From Sporothrix humicola (Eukaryota; Ascomycota; Sordariomycetes; Ophiostomatales; Ophiostomataceae): a stretch of DNA of 64,000 nucleotides. How positions within the stretch are numbered: the first letter of the stretch is position 1; each line of letters opens with the position of its first letter. This document shows, in pieces, positions 53,801-64,000 of this stretch. Location: the NCBI GenBank assembly GCA_021396245.1, contig WNYE01000035.1, positions 186,001-250,000 on the forward strand, written 5' to 3'. Made by a program: the position numbers and the translations under genes. The notes under the pieces were generated by a model. That model searched no databases and was not told where the DNA came from. It worked only from the letters and a program-made list of their open reading frames with translations.

Positions 53801-56110
53801 CTGTCCACTTGTCCACCAGTCCACCAGCGCCTTCCAACGCTTTCGCGGAGCCACTCGAGCAATTTTGCCGTTTTTCTTGGCGTCTCCTGGGTTGCTCTTT
53901 CCTGTTGCGATCGTCGTTTCCCCTCTCCACTGGCCCTGCCAGCAAGCAGTCTTTCTCCCTGCTCGTATCCCAGCAAGGACAGAAGCGTCCTCCTTTTCTC
54001 GAAGCCCCTTGTCGTTCTGCCCGTTCGCCTCTGCCTCTTTTCGTTTTCTTTTCCCTCTCTCTTTCTCACTGCCATCCAACCACAACCGGCATCTGTCTTC
54101 GCATCAAATCCTCTGCTCAGTCGATCGCGTGCGCAGAGTGTATCTTGTACTGTATATGCGTTTTATGTCTGAGCGAGACGGAAACGAAACAGCGCCGAGC
54201 AAAACGGCCAAACAGCGCCGTCTGCCATAAAAAACACAGAAACATCGCCATCTTCAACTAAAGCGCACCAGAGTGTCATGCGCTGCATCGCACCCCTGCT
54301 CTTCCCTGCCCGACCCTGACTGGCATTTTGCACCTTTGTCACAACCGGCTCGTTGACGTTGCGCTCTCTAATTCTCTTTCTTTTTGCTTGTGCCACTGCC
54401 GCTGCTACGACGATTTCTCCGTCAGGCTGCCCCTCGCCCCCTTCACCCCTTCAGATCGTCGTCACCAACGCCCTCCGTTTCTCAATCTCTATTCTCCATT
54501 CCAGTCCATTCCTTCTCTCTCCCGTTTCTTCTTCCCTCTCCCAAGCTCTCTTCCGCTGTGCATCCCCGTCCTCAACCCCTGGTCCCCTTGGTTCGGCCGC
54601 GCTCCTAATCCGACAATACCACCATCAATTATTGCGTTTTGCCCTTCCCCCCTTTCTTTGTCCAGCGAAATATTGGTACGGCATACGGGAGGACTCTTTT
54701 CTTCGGTTTTCTTTTTGTTCTTCTGCACGCTCGTCCCTCGACGACAACCGCCTCGCCTTTCTGGCCCTGCCGCCCCTTCATTCGCTCGCGCCCTCAAACA
54801 GTCAACACACTCATTTCGATTTGCGACCCTTTTCCTTGTTTTCTTGTCAGCGCAACCGACGACACTTTTCACTTTTTCGCCTCTCATCGCTTTATCTGTG
54901 GTACTTCTTGACAGACACGCCCATCATTCTTCTCTTTCTCTCCTTCCTCGACATCGTGTCTCATTGTTGCTTGAAGAGCCAGCATCTCGCAGCCAGACCG
55001 ACCGTCGCCAACCAGCCCAGTTCTACTGTTTTGCTTCTCGCCTGCTTTGAATCGTCACGCTCCCACCAAAGTCGCCCGACGACCTGACAGGAACCCGCTT
55101 GCCCGACGACACAGATTCGCCTAGATCAAAACACGAAACGACCGCAGGACAGGTCTCCCTTCGCGCTCCTTTATCTTTCGTTCTCTTTTGGTATTTCTTG
55201 TTGAATACGGAAGCACAGTCGGTATCTGTTCGCCATCTCGCCTCTTGACATCAGTCGCTTCTTGATTTTTGCGACTCATCTACATTTACCCGCCAGCCTT
55301 CTACCTGCGACTCGTCCAAGAATACGGAGGTTAGCCGAACGCATACCTCGAAGCCTTTGCTCTTCTCCCGCACGCCAATCCCGCATGATTTGACGCATTC
55401 TACCGTCTTCGTCCTGCCTTCTTCAACGTTTGGTCTGACTTCATCAATTCATGCAACGGTAATTGGACAAGAAAACAACCACAGATTATAACAGATCCTG
55501 TAAGATTTATCGACAGAGAAACCGCCAGCATCTTGTGAAGTTATTTCTTTATTTTTCTCCAACGGTTGCCAAACCACACCCCAGCAAGCCACAATCGGAC
55601 GTCACTGGCCTTGCATCGACCTGACTCTTGACACGCCTCTATGCATCATCTGCTGCCACCCACCATCCGACCTTTACTTTTCCTTACATCGTTGGGCTCT
55701 TTTCGTTTGCTCAACCCAGTCACCCTGCGTTGAGGACTGTCGCGTTTTCTTTGACGCTGCCGTCACTCCTTGCTTGGCTGGTGCAGGACGCTTTCAGCTG
55801 ATCTGGGCGGAGGCGCATGAGAATCTGTGTACCACCTCAAAAATAGATCGGGGGACACTGACGTTTTCCTCTTTCTTTTATCGCCTCCACCGTCCATCGA
55901 CAAAAAGAGATTGTGTTTTTCTTGACAAAAACCCGTCGAATCTTGGCATGCCCCAGTCTTGAAGGGTATTCGATTCTTGCCGTTTTCTTTAACTTGTTGT
56001 CGACCAGCAGATTTGTCTGGGGTTGACATACTCGAATTTTTTTTTCTTTCTCTTTCATTATCCGCAAAAACCACCAACGCCAAATCACACACCACTTACA
56101 CACTGCAAAT
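50837..56110. other. 5.3-kb gene-poor region and long leader of the Sel1 gene
   Basis: No gene is recognised. From about 53480 to 56100 the + strand is rich in T and C, with three overlapping long open frames near 54330-55090 in different phases. Such frames are expected from the base composition and show no domain. The final part is probably transcribed as leader of the downstream gene. Confidence 0.5.
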
Positions 56111-58739
56111 ATGTCTGCTCCAAGACCAAATTTTATCGACCTGCGGTCACAATCACAGACATCGCTCTCACGGCCGCTCAAGTCGCCTCGTCTTCATGTT
56201 GCCGGCGAGGCTCCCCCTGAACTCTCACCCCTCGATGCATTTGCACTACAGAGCCGCATGCTGGCGAAGCAGTTGGAAGAGAGTGCAAAGGCTGACAAGA
56301 GAGTGAGTCGCCTGCCGCCATTGACGGTAGCAAGTCCACTTGTTGTGCAGGGCCGTTCAGATTACTTTCGTTCTCTGTCCTACGACTCCTACTCTGACAA
56401 CGAGAATGGCGAACCGTCAAACCAAAGCCAAAATCAAGCGAACTCGTCGGCATCATCACAACCCATCACACCTACTGGCTTTGGTTCAACACCCGAGGTC
56501 GAGGAGCCTGCTGTGCGACCAAGGTCAATGCACCCTCGTATGAGCCGCATTGCTCCAAGCCCAGACGATGATGAGGCGTTGCCGCCACCTGTACCAGCAT
56601 ATGCCCGCGAACGAGAAAGGATAATGCGGACGAGATCAGGGATTATCGAAACGGATGAGGAGGGAGAGCCTAGCTTGTTCGGTGCACGACGAGACCGGTC
56701 ACCATCTCCATTTGCGGATGATGTATCTGAGACACAACAACAGCAAAAGACTGCGCCATTTATTCAGGAGTCGGAAGTATCCGAGGCCGCCTCAGAGCCG
56801 AAGCTACAGCAAGAATCCCAACAGACTTTGCAAGCCCCCGATATGGCCCCTAGATCGGCATCATCTCAAGACCTTAGGCTTCGCCAGTTAACGCCTGAAC
56901 CGTCACAAGCCTCTATCCAGGCAAAGCCGAAGCACAACCTGCCGCCACTTCAACAAACGATTCCCTACCACCAAATGCCGACCTCTCAGCCATCTCCTTA
57001 CACACCCTCCGGCCTGAATCCCCTGACGCAATCACCCGAAAAGCACTCTGGTTATGCAGGCTCCAGAAACACGTACGATCCCTTGTCTGGAGGTCTCGCT
57101 CCACCACGACCCCTATTCCCAAAGCGGTCGTCAAGTATCCTGTCTTCATCTCTGGAGACGACAGACGAGGATGGCCACGGCGCCATGTCCTCTTCTCTCC
57201 ATTCTCTGGGTGGTGCTCCGCGGAAGTTGTCCAACAGCAGTGGCATGAGCGGCATGGTTTCGCCGGGCTATGGCTCTTTTCACAGATCGCCGTCTTTCGG
57301 TTCGGACATGTCCGCGCCTTTGCCACGGCCGTCTTTCAACTTCTCGCGCCCTCTCAGTCGGGTTGGCACACCAGGTTTAGAAAGCCCTGCGCGCCAGGCA
57401 TCTTCTGACAGCCACACGTCTTACAGCCAGTCGTCTCTCGTCCTTGCCGATGACACTGCCAACACGCCGGTTAGCATGCATAGCGAGGGCTTTCCAGATC
57501 CCTCTGGCTCGTCTACATCTGCACCTGATAATGGCCAAGCAGGTGCATCGTCGTACATCTACTCCAAATTCACCTTGCCACGTGGTAAGATGCTTCAGCG
57601 GTCGGCCAACCAAACTTCGGACAACGTGCCTCCAGCTACATCCCCTTGGGAGCAATCGATTGCTCCCCCGAACATGTCAGCGCTTCCCCTTGGTGGCCAA
57701 GCGCCGCCGTCTCCACCAACTCGCCCATCCAGCTCGGGTGGCGGATCTTTCGCGCGGCCGTCTCTGGAGCGTACGAAGCTGAGCACCGAGATCCTGGCTC
57801 CCACCTCTCAGCCGTCGCCCAACCCTAGTCGGCCTTCAACTGAAGGCGGGCGATCGTTTGAAGACACACGAGGCCGGCCCTTGATTGCCCACTCGCAAGA
57901 ACCTCCTTCTCGTGGCAGGACGCCCATGTCTGTGACGACGACAAATACGGGCGGCACGACTGACTCCAACGCCACCATCAAGCCTCGGTCGATGCACTCG
58001 CTGGCTTCTGCTGCCGACATTCCTGCAGAGGAGCACGTTGACAAGGCTATCAAGCTTCACGAGCAGGGCCTTCTCAACGAGTCGACTTACCACCTGCGCC
58101 ATGCTGCTCGCCGAGGTCACCCGACTGGTATGCTGCTGTATGCTCTTGCTTGCCGTCACGGTTGGGGCATGCGTGCCAATCCGAGAGAAGGTGCCGAGTG
58201 GCTTCGCAAGGCAGCCGACTGTGCCAGCATTGAGATTGCCGATGATGAGGCGCTTCTCAAAGAGGGTAAGAACGTCAATGCCCTGGAGCGCAAGACACGC
58301 AAGGCCCAGTTTGCTCTTAGCATCTATGAGCTAGGTGTCAGCTATATGAATGGCTGGGGCATTGAGCAGGACAAGGCTCTAGCCCTCCGCTGCTTTGAGA
58401 TTGCCGGTTCATGGGGCGACGTGGATGCCCTTGCCGAAGCTGGATTCTGCTATGCCCAAGGCATCGGCTGTAAGAAGAACCTAAAGAAGAGCTCCAAGTT
58501 TTATCGCGAAGCCGAGGCAAAGGGCATGAGCATGGTTGGCAACAGTTGGTACGTATGCCTCCCTATACAACGATCCTTTGATCGATAATGTCTATTTTAC
58601 TGACACACTTTTCAGGATCCACAAGTCCAAGTATAATGACGACAAGGAGTCCATCAAGTCTCCCAAGTTCAGCAAGGATGAGAAGGCTCGGTCCAAGTCC
58701 CGGTCCAGAAACATCTTTGGCATCAAGCACAGCTCATGA
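56111..58739 (+). CDS. Sel1-repeat protein, DSF2/Nif1-like
   Basis: Two exons, 56111-58548 and 58616-58739, separated by a 67-nt intron (GTACGT donor, TACTGAC branch, TTCAG acceptor), encode 853 residues. Residues 1-630 are low-complexity S/P/Q-rich sequence with many possible phosphorylation sites. Sel1-like repeats fill about 638-812, for example AIKLHEQGLLNESTYHLRHA, LYALACRHGWGMRANPREG, YELGVSYMNGWGIEQDKAL and EAGFCYAQGIGCKKNLKKSS. The end of the repeats (MSMVGNSWIHKSKY) and a basic tail recall S. cerevisiae Dsf2 and S. pombe Nif1, the latter linked to mitotic entry. Chs4/Skt5-type chitin synthase activators are a less likely alternative, because no CaaX box is present (the C-terminus is GIKHSS). 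Confidence 0.85.
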
Positions 58740-59672
58740 GTTGTGCTGATGTTGATTGCTGAGCGTTTTCCTTTTTCAATTCTCACACACTCGTTCTTCC
58801 CTTCTTTATCAAACACCCATTTTCATACCCCTTTACAAACTTCATTTCATATTCCATATCAGTCATGATTCCAAGACGACGATTATGTTGCAGTTCTTAC
58901 TTTTGCCTGCCATCTGCCATCTGCCATTATTTGTTACTCATTTTGCCTCTTTCTTCACACCTATTCATGGACAGGAGTTAATTATTTAAGGGACCCTAGC
59001 CTCCCGCGCCTTTTATTTCTGCCTCTCATTTCACTACCCATTTACAAACCAGACGCATGGGCGTACTACTTTATTGTTTAGTTTTGGTTCTCTCTTCTTT
59101 TATACTTCTTGGAACGCCGAGTCCAAGTAGGTCCGGACAAAAGAATACATCTCTTTCAGCACTGTTTATATGTTTTTGTGTGGATCCAAAAATATAAGGC
59201 GATCATCTGCCACGTGTGGTCTGCCATTTGCTTTTGGTTTCTGTATTGTTTTATTCAATGATATGCTGCTTCTTGTCACTTTGACAAATAGCGTTTATTC
59301 TATAAAAAATCGTCTCGTCTCGAAAGTGCTGGTGATTGCTCCTTACATAGTCCGGCCAATGTAAAGGTATAGCCATTACGTCGTACTTTTCGATAGTTCA
59401 AAGCGTAGCCCAACTAACTCAATAACTTGTTAACTCTTCACCTTTGCTTCAATGATGTTATTGGTAACTAATTAAAATGGTAATACACTGGATTGGAACC
59501 ACGAAGTCGTAAATGGGTTGATCAAGAAAGTAAGTGTCGCCGGTTGAATGTTTATCTAAACGTTTCTCGTCGCCTTCCTTTACCAATCGACCTTTACCAC
59601 GGTATGCGCCATCCACGCTCTGAAATGACTCATGCTTTACCCATCGTTCCCCTGCTCACACGCGTCTATCCT
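58740..59672. other. Convergent 3' region between the Sel1 gene and PUP1
   Basis: Shared 3' flank of two convergent genes, T-rich on the + strand at 58750-59300. A short direct repeat (TGCCATCTGCCATCTGCCAT) lies near 58908-58927. No gene is called. Confidence 0.5.
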
Positions 59673-60575
59673 TCATGGGTCGACCTCCATTGACTCGATC
59701 TCCTCGCTCTGTTCCGGCAGGTCGTGGACAGTGACAAAGTTGCCCATGTCCTCCTTACGGATTGTGATCTTCTCGTTGAGCACGGCCGTCGTGCCCCGCG
59801 GGAAGACGTAGTTGCGCAGTTTCGGCACCCGCTCGTTGGGGCGGATGTAGTTGCGCAGCAGCGTCGTCTTGTCCTTGGTGATGACCGCCACGTCGACGTT
59901 GCTGCCAGAGCCCAGGTCGTTGAAGATACCGGCCTTGATTGCCTCGCTGCACAGCTCCACGGCCTCGTCGCGCGTCAATGCCTGTGGCTTCCACTTGGTC
60001 TCGAACACGGACATGGCCGCCAGCGAACCAGAGCCCATTGTCACGTACGGCAGCTTGTCTGTGCTACCGTGTGCGTGCACCGTAAAAAGATGGACGCCCG
60101 TGGGATCGACACCGGCCACAACAAGGTAGGCGCCAATGTGGCCCTGGTACCGGAAGAGGTGTTGCTTGAGCATGGTCATGCAGGTGACGACGCGGGGCTT
60201 GCGGCCTGTGGACAGAGAGTGCAGCTCGAGCTGCGACGAGATGATGGCGGTCGTAAACTCGGTGTCGGCGGCGGTACCAGCACCGGCACACCAAATCTGG
60301 GGAGCAATGTAGTGCAGCTTCTCGCAGTTCTTGTCGGCAACAATGGGGCCGGACGTGGCACGAGTATCGGCAGCAATCTAGGAAAAGAGAGTTGTCAGAC
60401 AGTGTTCAAATGTTTGTAAACAAGGCTATAAGACATGAAGGAGACCTACCACAACGCCGCCGTCAAAGATACAGCCAACAATGGTCGTACCCGTGCTTGT
60501 CGCCTTCGGTAGGGGCACGCCGCGGGCGTGCAGCGCCGCATTGCGGTTGTAGTTGGAGAAATCGAAACCGGGCAT
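59673..60575 (-). CDS. PUP1: 20S proteasome subunit beta-2 (PUP1)
   Basis: Two exons, 60575-60450 and 60377-59673, joined over a 72-nt intron (GTAGGT donor, TAG acceptor), encode 276 residues. Beta-2 carries the trypsin-like activity of the 20S core. The propeptide ends at Gly29, so Thr30 (in TGTTIVGC) becomes the catalytic N-terminal threonine. The partner residues are present: Asp46 (VVIAADTRAT) and Lys62 (ADKNCEKLHY), corresponding to mature D17 and K33. GSGSLAAMSVFE is the glycine-rich loop. The C-terminal extension typical of beta-2, which wraps around beta-3, is present and ends EEIESMEVDP. The intron falls within GVV-IAAD. The gene is divergent from NUP159 across 973 bp. Confidence 0.95.
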
Positions 60576-61548
60576 GGTCACGGATAGAGATGGAGATGTG
60601 GAGGAGAGGCGATGGGAACGGATGGGGGGTCCGTCTGGATGCGAAAGGCGAGCCCGTGGACAATTGCTGTGTTGTTGTCGTCGAGGGGGCTGTTTCCGTC
60701 GGCTGGGAGTGAGACGAAAGTTATCGAAGCTCTATTTGAAGCTTGTCGGTTCAATAGAGTGTCGACGTTTGCAATTGATGGCGATTCAAGGGTGGTCGAT
60801 AAGGGATGGGGGTTGTCGTTGTGGAGGATGTTTGGTGATGATGGTTTGGTGGTGCTGTCTTGCCTCGCTGCGTTTCGCTGTGCCTTTGCCTACCACTCCA
60901 GATGACGAGGCTAAAAAGCTGCCTTCCAACCTCCAGTGTGCCAACAGCTTGAGACGCGCCTTCCCCCTTTGCCTAGAGAGAAGCAGGCACTACGGCACTC
61001 TAATTGGCCTGTCGAGGGCTAACGACCCACCACGCTTAGCCAGACCCCAAGCTATTGCACGTGACCCTGTCTGGCGAGTCCAGGGGTGAATTTAGGTGGC
61101 CAAAGCTTGGTTTGCTGGGCTGCTGGCTGGTCGTCGCGGCACCGCGTCTTCACTAAGAAAAAAGTTGACGGACAAGCAAAAAAGGGCAGGCACGACAATA
61201 GACAAAGCGGAAGGCGCCCATCATAGCAGCTCTTTTTGACAGCCACCTTCCCCTCAAACATTATCAATATCATACGGAAAGAGCGACTATTTTTTTCCGG
61301 CCGCTCCTTCTTTCCATTCCACCACCCGCCTCTCCAGGGGTGGAAGCTTTTTCTCGCATCGCGACCCATTATCACAACAAAACATCACGACTGGGTGTCA
61401 CGCACAGCTTGCCATTGACAACTGACACCCTCAATCGACAACAACACATAAACCTACAACACAATCCTGATCGAAGCTGCCTCCCTCCCCACAAGGACCC
61501 TCAACCGCGTTTCTGGGTAGCTATCCAGCGACCAGGTTGCGGCTACAA
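60576..61548. promoter_or_regulatory. Bidirectional promoter region PUP1 / NUP159
   Basis: The 973 bp between divergent start codons must serve both genes. It contains an ATTGG (inverted CCAAT) near 61003. I did not see the GGTGGCAAA proteasome element known from yeast. The part next to 61549 is the NUP159 leader. Confidence 0.5.
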
Positions 61549-64000
61549 ATGGCCTTCAGCAGCTTTGGCGGCCTGGGAGCCGCCGCCGGTGCTGCAGCCG
61601 GCGGCGGCGGAAAGGCAACGCAGGGCCAAGATCTGGAGCTGATCCAGACCGAGGTAAGTTCTTTTTTTGACATTTGGAGACAGCTAGAGGTGACAGAAGA
61701 TATGGAGAAACTTCATGCTAATACTTTGTTTAGGGCCTTGGTTTCCTCAGTCTCTCCGGCGAGACGAAGCTCCAGTTTGTCTCGAAATGGGCCGAGCCCC
61801 CACTACCGACCGCCTCCCTGATCAGCATCGCCTCTCGCAAGGGCCTCGTTGCGGCTGCGGGCCCCGATGCCGTCCATGTCGCGACCACCGACTCTGTACG
61901 GAAGGCCATCACGGCCGAGGGCAGCAGCGATGAAGACAACGACATCCGGCAATTTACTCCCCAGTTCAAGCTTCCGATGCCAATGCGCGTGTCGCAGCTC
62001 GCATTTACTGCTGACGAGACCTACCTTATCCTGTCGGCCGAGACGGGCGGCGGCCTGGCTGTCTATGACGTTCAAGCGACGGCGCAGAGCGGCAGCACCC
62101 AGGCTGCATTTGAGCTATCCACCAACGGCGAGACCCTGCGCTCTCTTGTGTGCAACCCGATGGCCGACAAAGCTGAGCTCTGTGCACTAGTTACGGCCAA
62201 CGGCAGTCTGCTCATGGCTGACCTTACGCAGCGGTCTCTCCGCAACGGCCCAAGTGGCCAGCCTGTCCTGCGTTCGCAGGTGAGCTGTGCCGCCTGGAGC
62301 AGCAAAGGCAAGCAGATTGTTGCCGGTTGTGCCGATGGCTCTGTCTATCAGATGACACCAGACGGCCAGGAGAAGGCACACATTCCCAAGCCACCACAGC
62401 TAGGCGACTACTACGTTGCTTCAATCTCGTGGCTCGAGAATGATGTCTTCCTTCTCGTCCACAACCCGACTACGCCAGGCGACCCGTCTGCATACCATCT
62501 TGTCACACGGTCTAAGAACGGCACGTCGTACGACTTCACATACCAAAAGCTCAACGACCCTGTCGAGCCCTTTGGCGACAAGACCCCCTACCACACTATT
62601 CTCCGCTTGCGCGACTTTACACCAAACCTGCAAGATTTGCTGCTTGTCTCCTCGACGGCTGTCGAGAACATCGGCGTGCTTACCCGGTCCAAGTCACCAC
62701 TCGCCTCGAATGTCCCGGCCGAGAAGATCACGGGTGTTTTCACAACAACCGAGCTTGCAGATGACTCCAGACGTGCACAGCTGCCGATGTCGGCCGATTA
62801 TAATGACACATACCCTATCGGCGTGGCATTGGACCTGTCTAGCACGGAGAAGGTCCCGAAGCCCATCCCGACAGATGAGATGGACGAGTCTCCCGGACCG
62901 CTTCCTGGCCTTTGGGTGCTTAACAATGAAGGTGTTCTTGTCACGTGGTGGATTGTCTACAACGAATCCATCCGCCAGGGCACAACATACCCTGGCCTGA
63001 TTGCAGCTGGTGGTGGAGCTGTTCCTGCCGCTGCAACGACTCCCACAGCTGCTGCATTCTCTTCGCCCAAGCCGTCAGCGCCAGCCTTCGGGACAAGTCC
63101 TACACCAGCGAGCCCGGCTCTCGCTTTTGGTGGAACGGCCGCCTTGGGATCCAGCTCGTCTCCATGGGGCCAGGCAGCTGGCGCCGCCTCCACAGCATCG
63201 CCCGGCCGAGCGCCTGCTTTTGGTGCGCCTTCCACCTTGGGCGGCTCAGCTTTTGGTGCGCAATCTGGCCTCGGCGCAAAGGCCTCTCCATGGGGTGCTG
63301 CCGCCTCCGGTAGCACACCCGCATTTGGTCAGTCCAGCTTTGGCTCTGCTCCGGCCGCCGGTGCTGCACCAGCCAGTGGTGGTTTCTCTGCATTTGCGAG
63401 CAAAAACAATGCATCGCCTTTCGGAAGTGCTGCCGCCTCGACCGATAAGACCGCGAGTGCGAGCCCTTTCGGGGCTTTTGGTTCATCGAGCAAGACCGGC
63501 TTCGCATCTCTTGGCTCGGGAACGTCTGGAGGTGGAAGCATTTTCGCGTCTTCGTCGGCCGGTAACAATACTTCTGCCTTTGGCAGCACTGGTACCAGTG
63601 CCTTTGGCGCCCCCAACACCGAGAGCAAAGGCTCCGTCTTTGGTGCTCCAGCAGAGAAAGCGAGTGGTACTAATGGAACTTCTGCTTTTGGGTCGTCCCC
63701 TTTTGTCCTCGGCACCACATTCAAGGCAGATCCCGCTACGGCCAACGACAACGAAAAGACACCTCAAAAGAGTGGCAGTTTATTTGGCAGTGGTTTCGGT
63801 CTGTCCCTGACGGACACGGCTAAGAAGACGTCTGCCGATCAAAAGGACCAGGATATGGATGCTCCGACGCCGACGGCCCCCACTCCAGCTGCTACCGAGG
63901 CGAAGCCTGCAGCCGGTCTCTTCGAATCAACAACACCGACGACAACCCCAGCGCCTGCAGGATCTCGGTTCTTCAGTCCTGTCACGAGCAATGACAGTCC
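61549..64000 (+). CDS. NUP159: Nucleoporin NUP159 (Nup214 homologue), N-terminal part, cut by window end
   Basis: Exon 1 is 61549-61653. After an 80-nt intron (GTAAGT donor, GCTAATAC branch, TTTAG acceptor), exon 2 runs from 61734 past the window edge; 790 complete codons are visible. Residues about 30-480 form a beta-propeller like that of Nup159/Nup214, which docks the mRNA-export helicase Dbp5 on the cytoplasmic face of the pore. Examples are GLGFLSLSGETKLQFVSKW and CAAWSSKGKQIVAGCADGSV. From about residue 500 an FG-repeat region begins, with SAFG, PAFG, SPFG and SVFG units in Ser/Thr/Ala/Gly-rich spacers. The coiled-coil C-terminus expected for Nup82 complex assembly is beyond the window. 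A short G/A-rich N-terminus precedes the propeller. Confidence 0.92.

Noticed and set aside
54328..55087. Two long overlapping + strand frames
   Set aside because: Both are open because of pyrimidine bias, in different phases, and neither contains a domain.

Overview
This window reads as nuclear DNA of a filamentous ascomycete, most likely a Sordariomycete (class-level inference; the species is not identifiable here). Spliceosomal introns are mostly 61-142 nt, with GTAAGT/GTACGT/GTATGT-type donors, CTAAC/CTGAC-like branch points and CAG/TAG acceptors. Coding sequence is GC3-rich. Long pyrimidine-rich leaders precede several genes. The gene set is typically fungal: a HAP3/HapC subunit, an FLC/TRP-type membrane protein, a secreted GH37 trehalase, a fungal-type bZIP factor and ERV46. 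Gene density is low, about 14 confident protein genes plus one tRNA in 64 kb, with gene-poor stretches of about 5-6 kb.

Layout, left to right: a GT17 glycosyltransferase (1247-2479, +) faces a bZIP transcription factor (3003-4969, -). A roughly 4.6-kb stretch follows that holds only a possible small gene at 8042-8161 (-). RRN3, the RNA polymerase I initiation factor, lies at 9590-12097 (-). HAP3/HapC, the CCAAT-binding complex subunit, lies at 14962-16797 (-) and is split by an unusually long first intron. Two weak coding-looking loci sit at 19397-19976 and 21233-21424 (-). Prefoldin subunit 2 (22825-23384, -) and CMC2 (23900-24232, +) are divergent across a 515-bp promoter containing CCAAT boxes. 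A TMEM14-family protein is at 24841-25560 (-).

After a 6.2-kb gene-poor region come an intronless 1223-residue C2H2 zinc-finger protein (31795-35466, +), an intron-containing elongator tRNA-Met(CAT) (36435-36538, -) and an intronless FLC/TRP-like protein (39682-42438, +). A secreted trehalase (44740-47082, +) converges on a GNAT acetyltransferase (47480-48142, -). ERV46 (49419-50836, +) is followed by a 5.3-kb gap and a Sel1-repeat protein of DSF2/Nif1 type (56111-58739, +). Proteasome beta-2 PUP1 (59673-60575, -) is divergent from NUP159 (61549 to beyond the window end, +).

Most genes are housekeeping or general regulatory genes, and no biosynthetic cluster, transposon, CRISPR array or defence island was found. 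I did not find a convincing new multi-gene system. The points most worth following are the 1.09-kb HAP3 intron with an alternative in-frame N-terminus, several non-coding tandem arrays with a 9-11 bp period (often built on a GCTC/GGCTC core), a bZIP basic region lacking the usual asparagine, and an apparent start-codon-only first exon in the TMEM14 gene.
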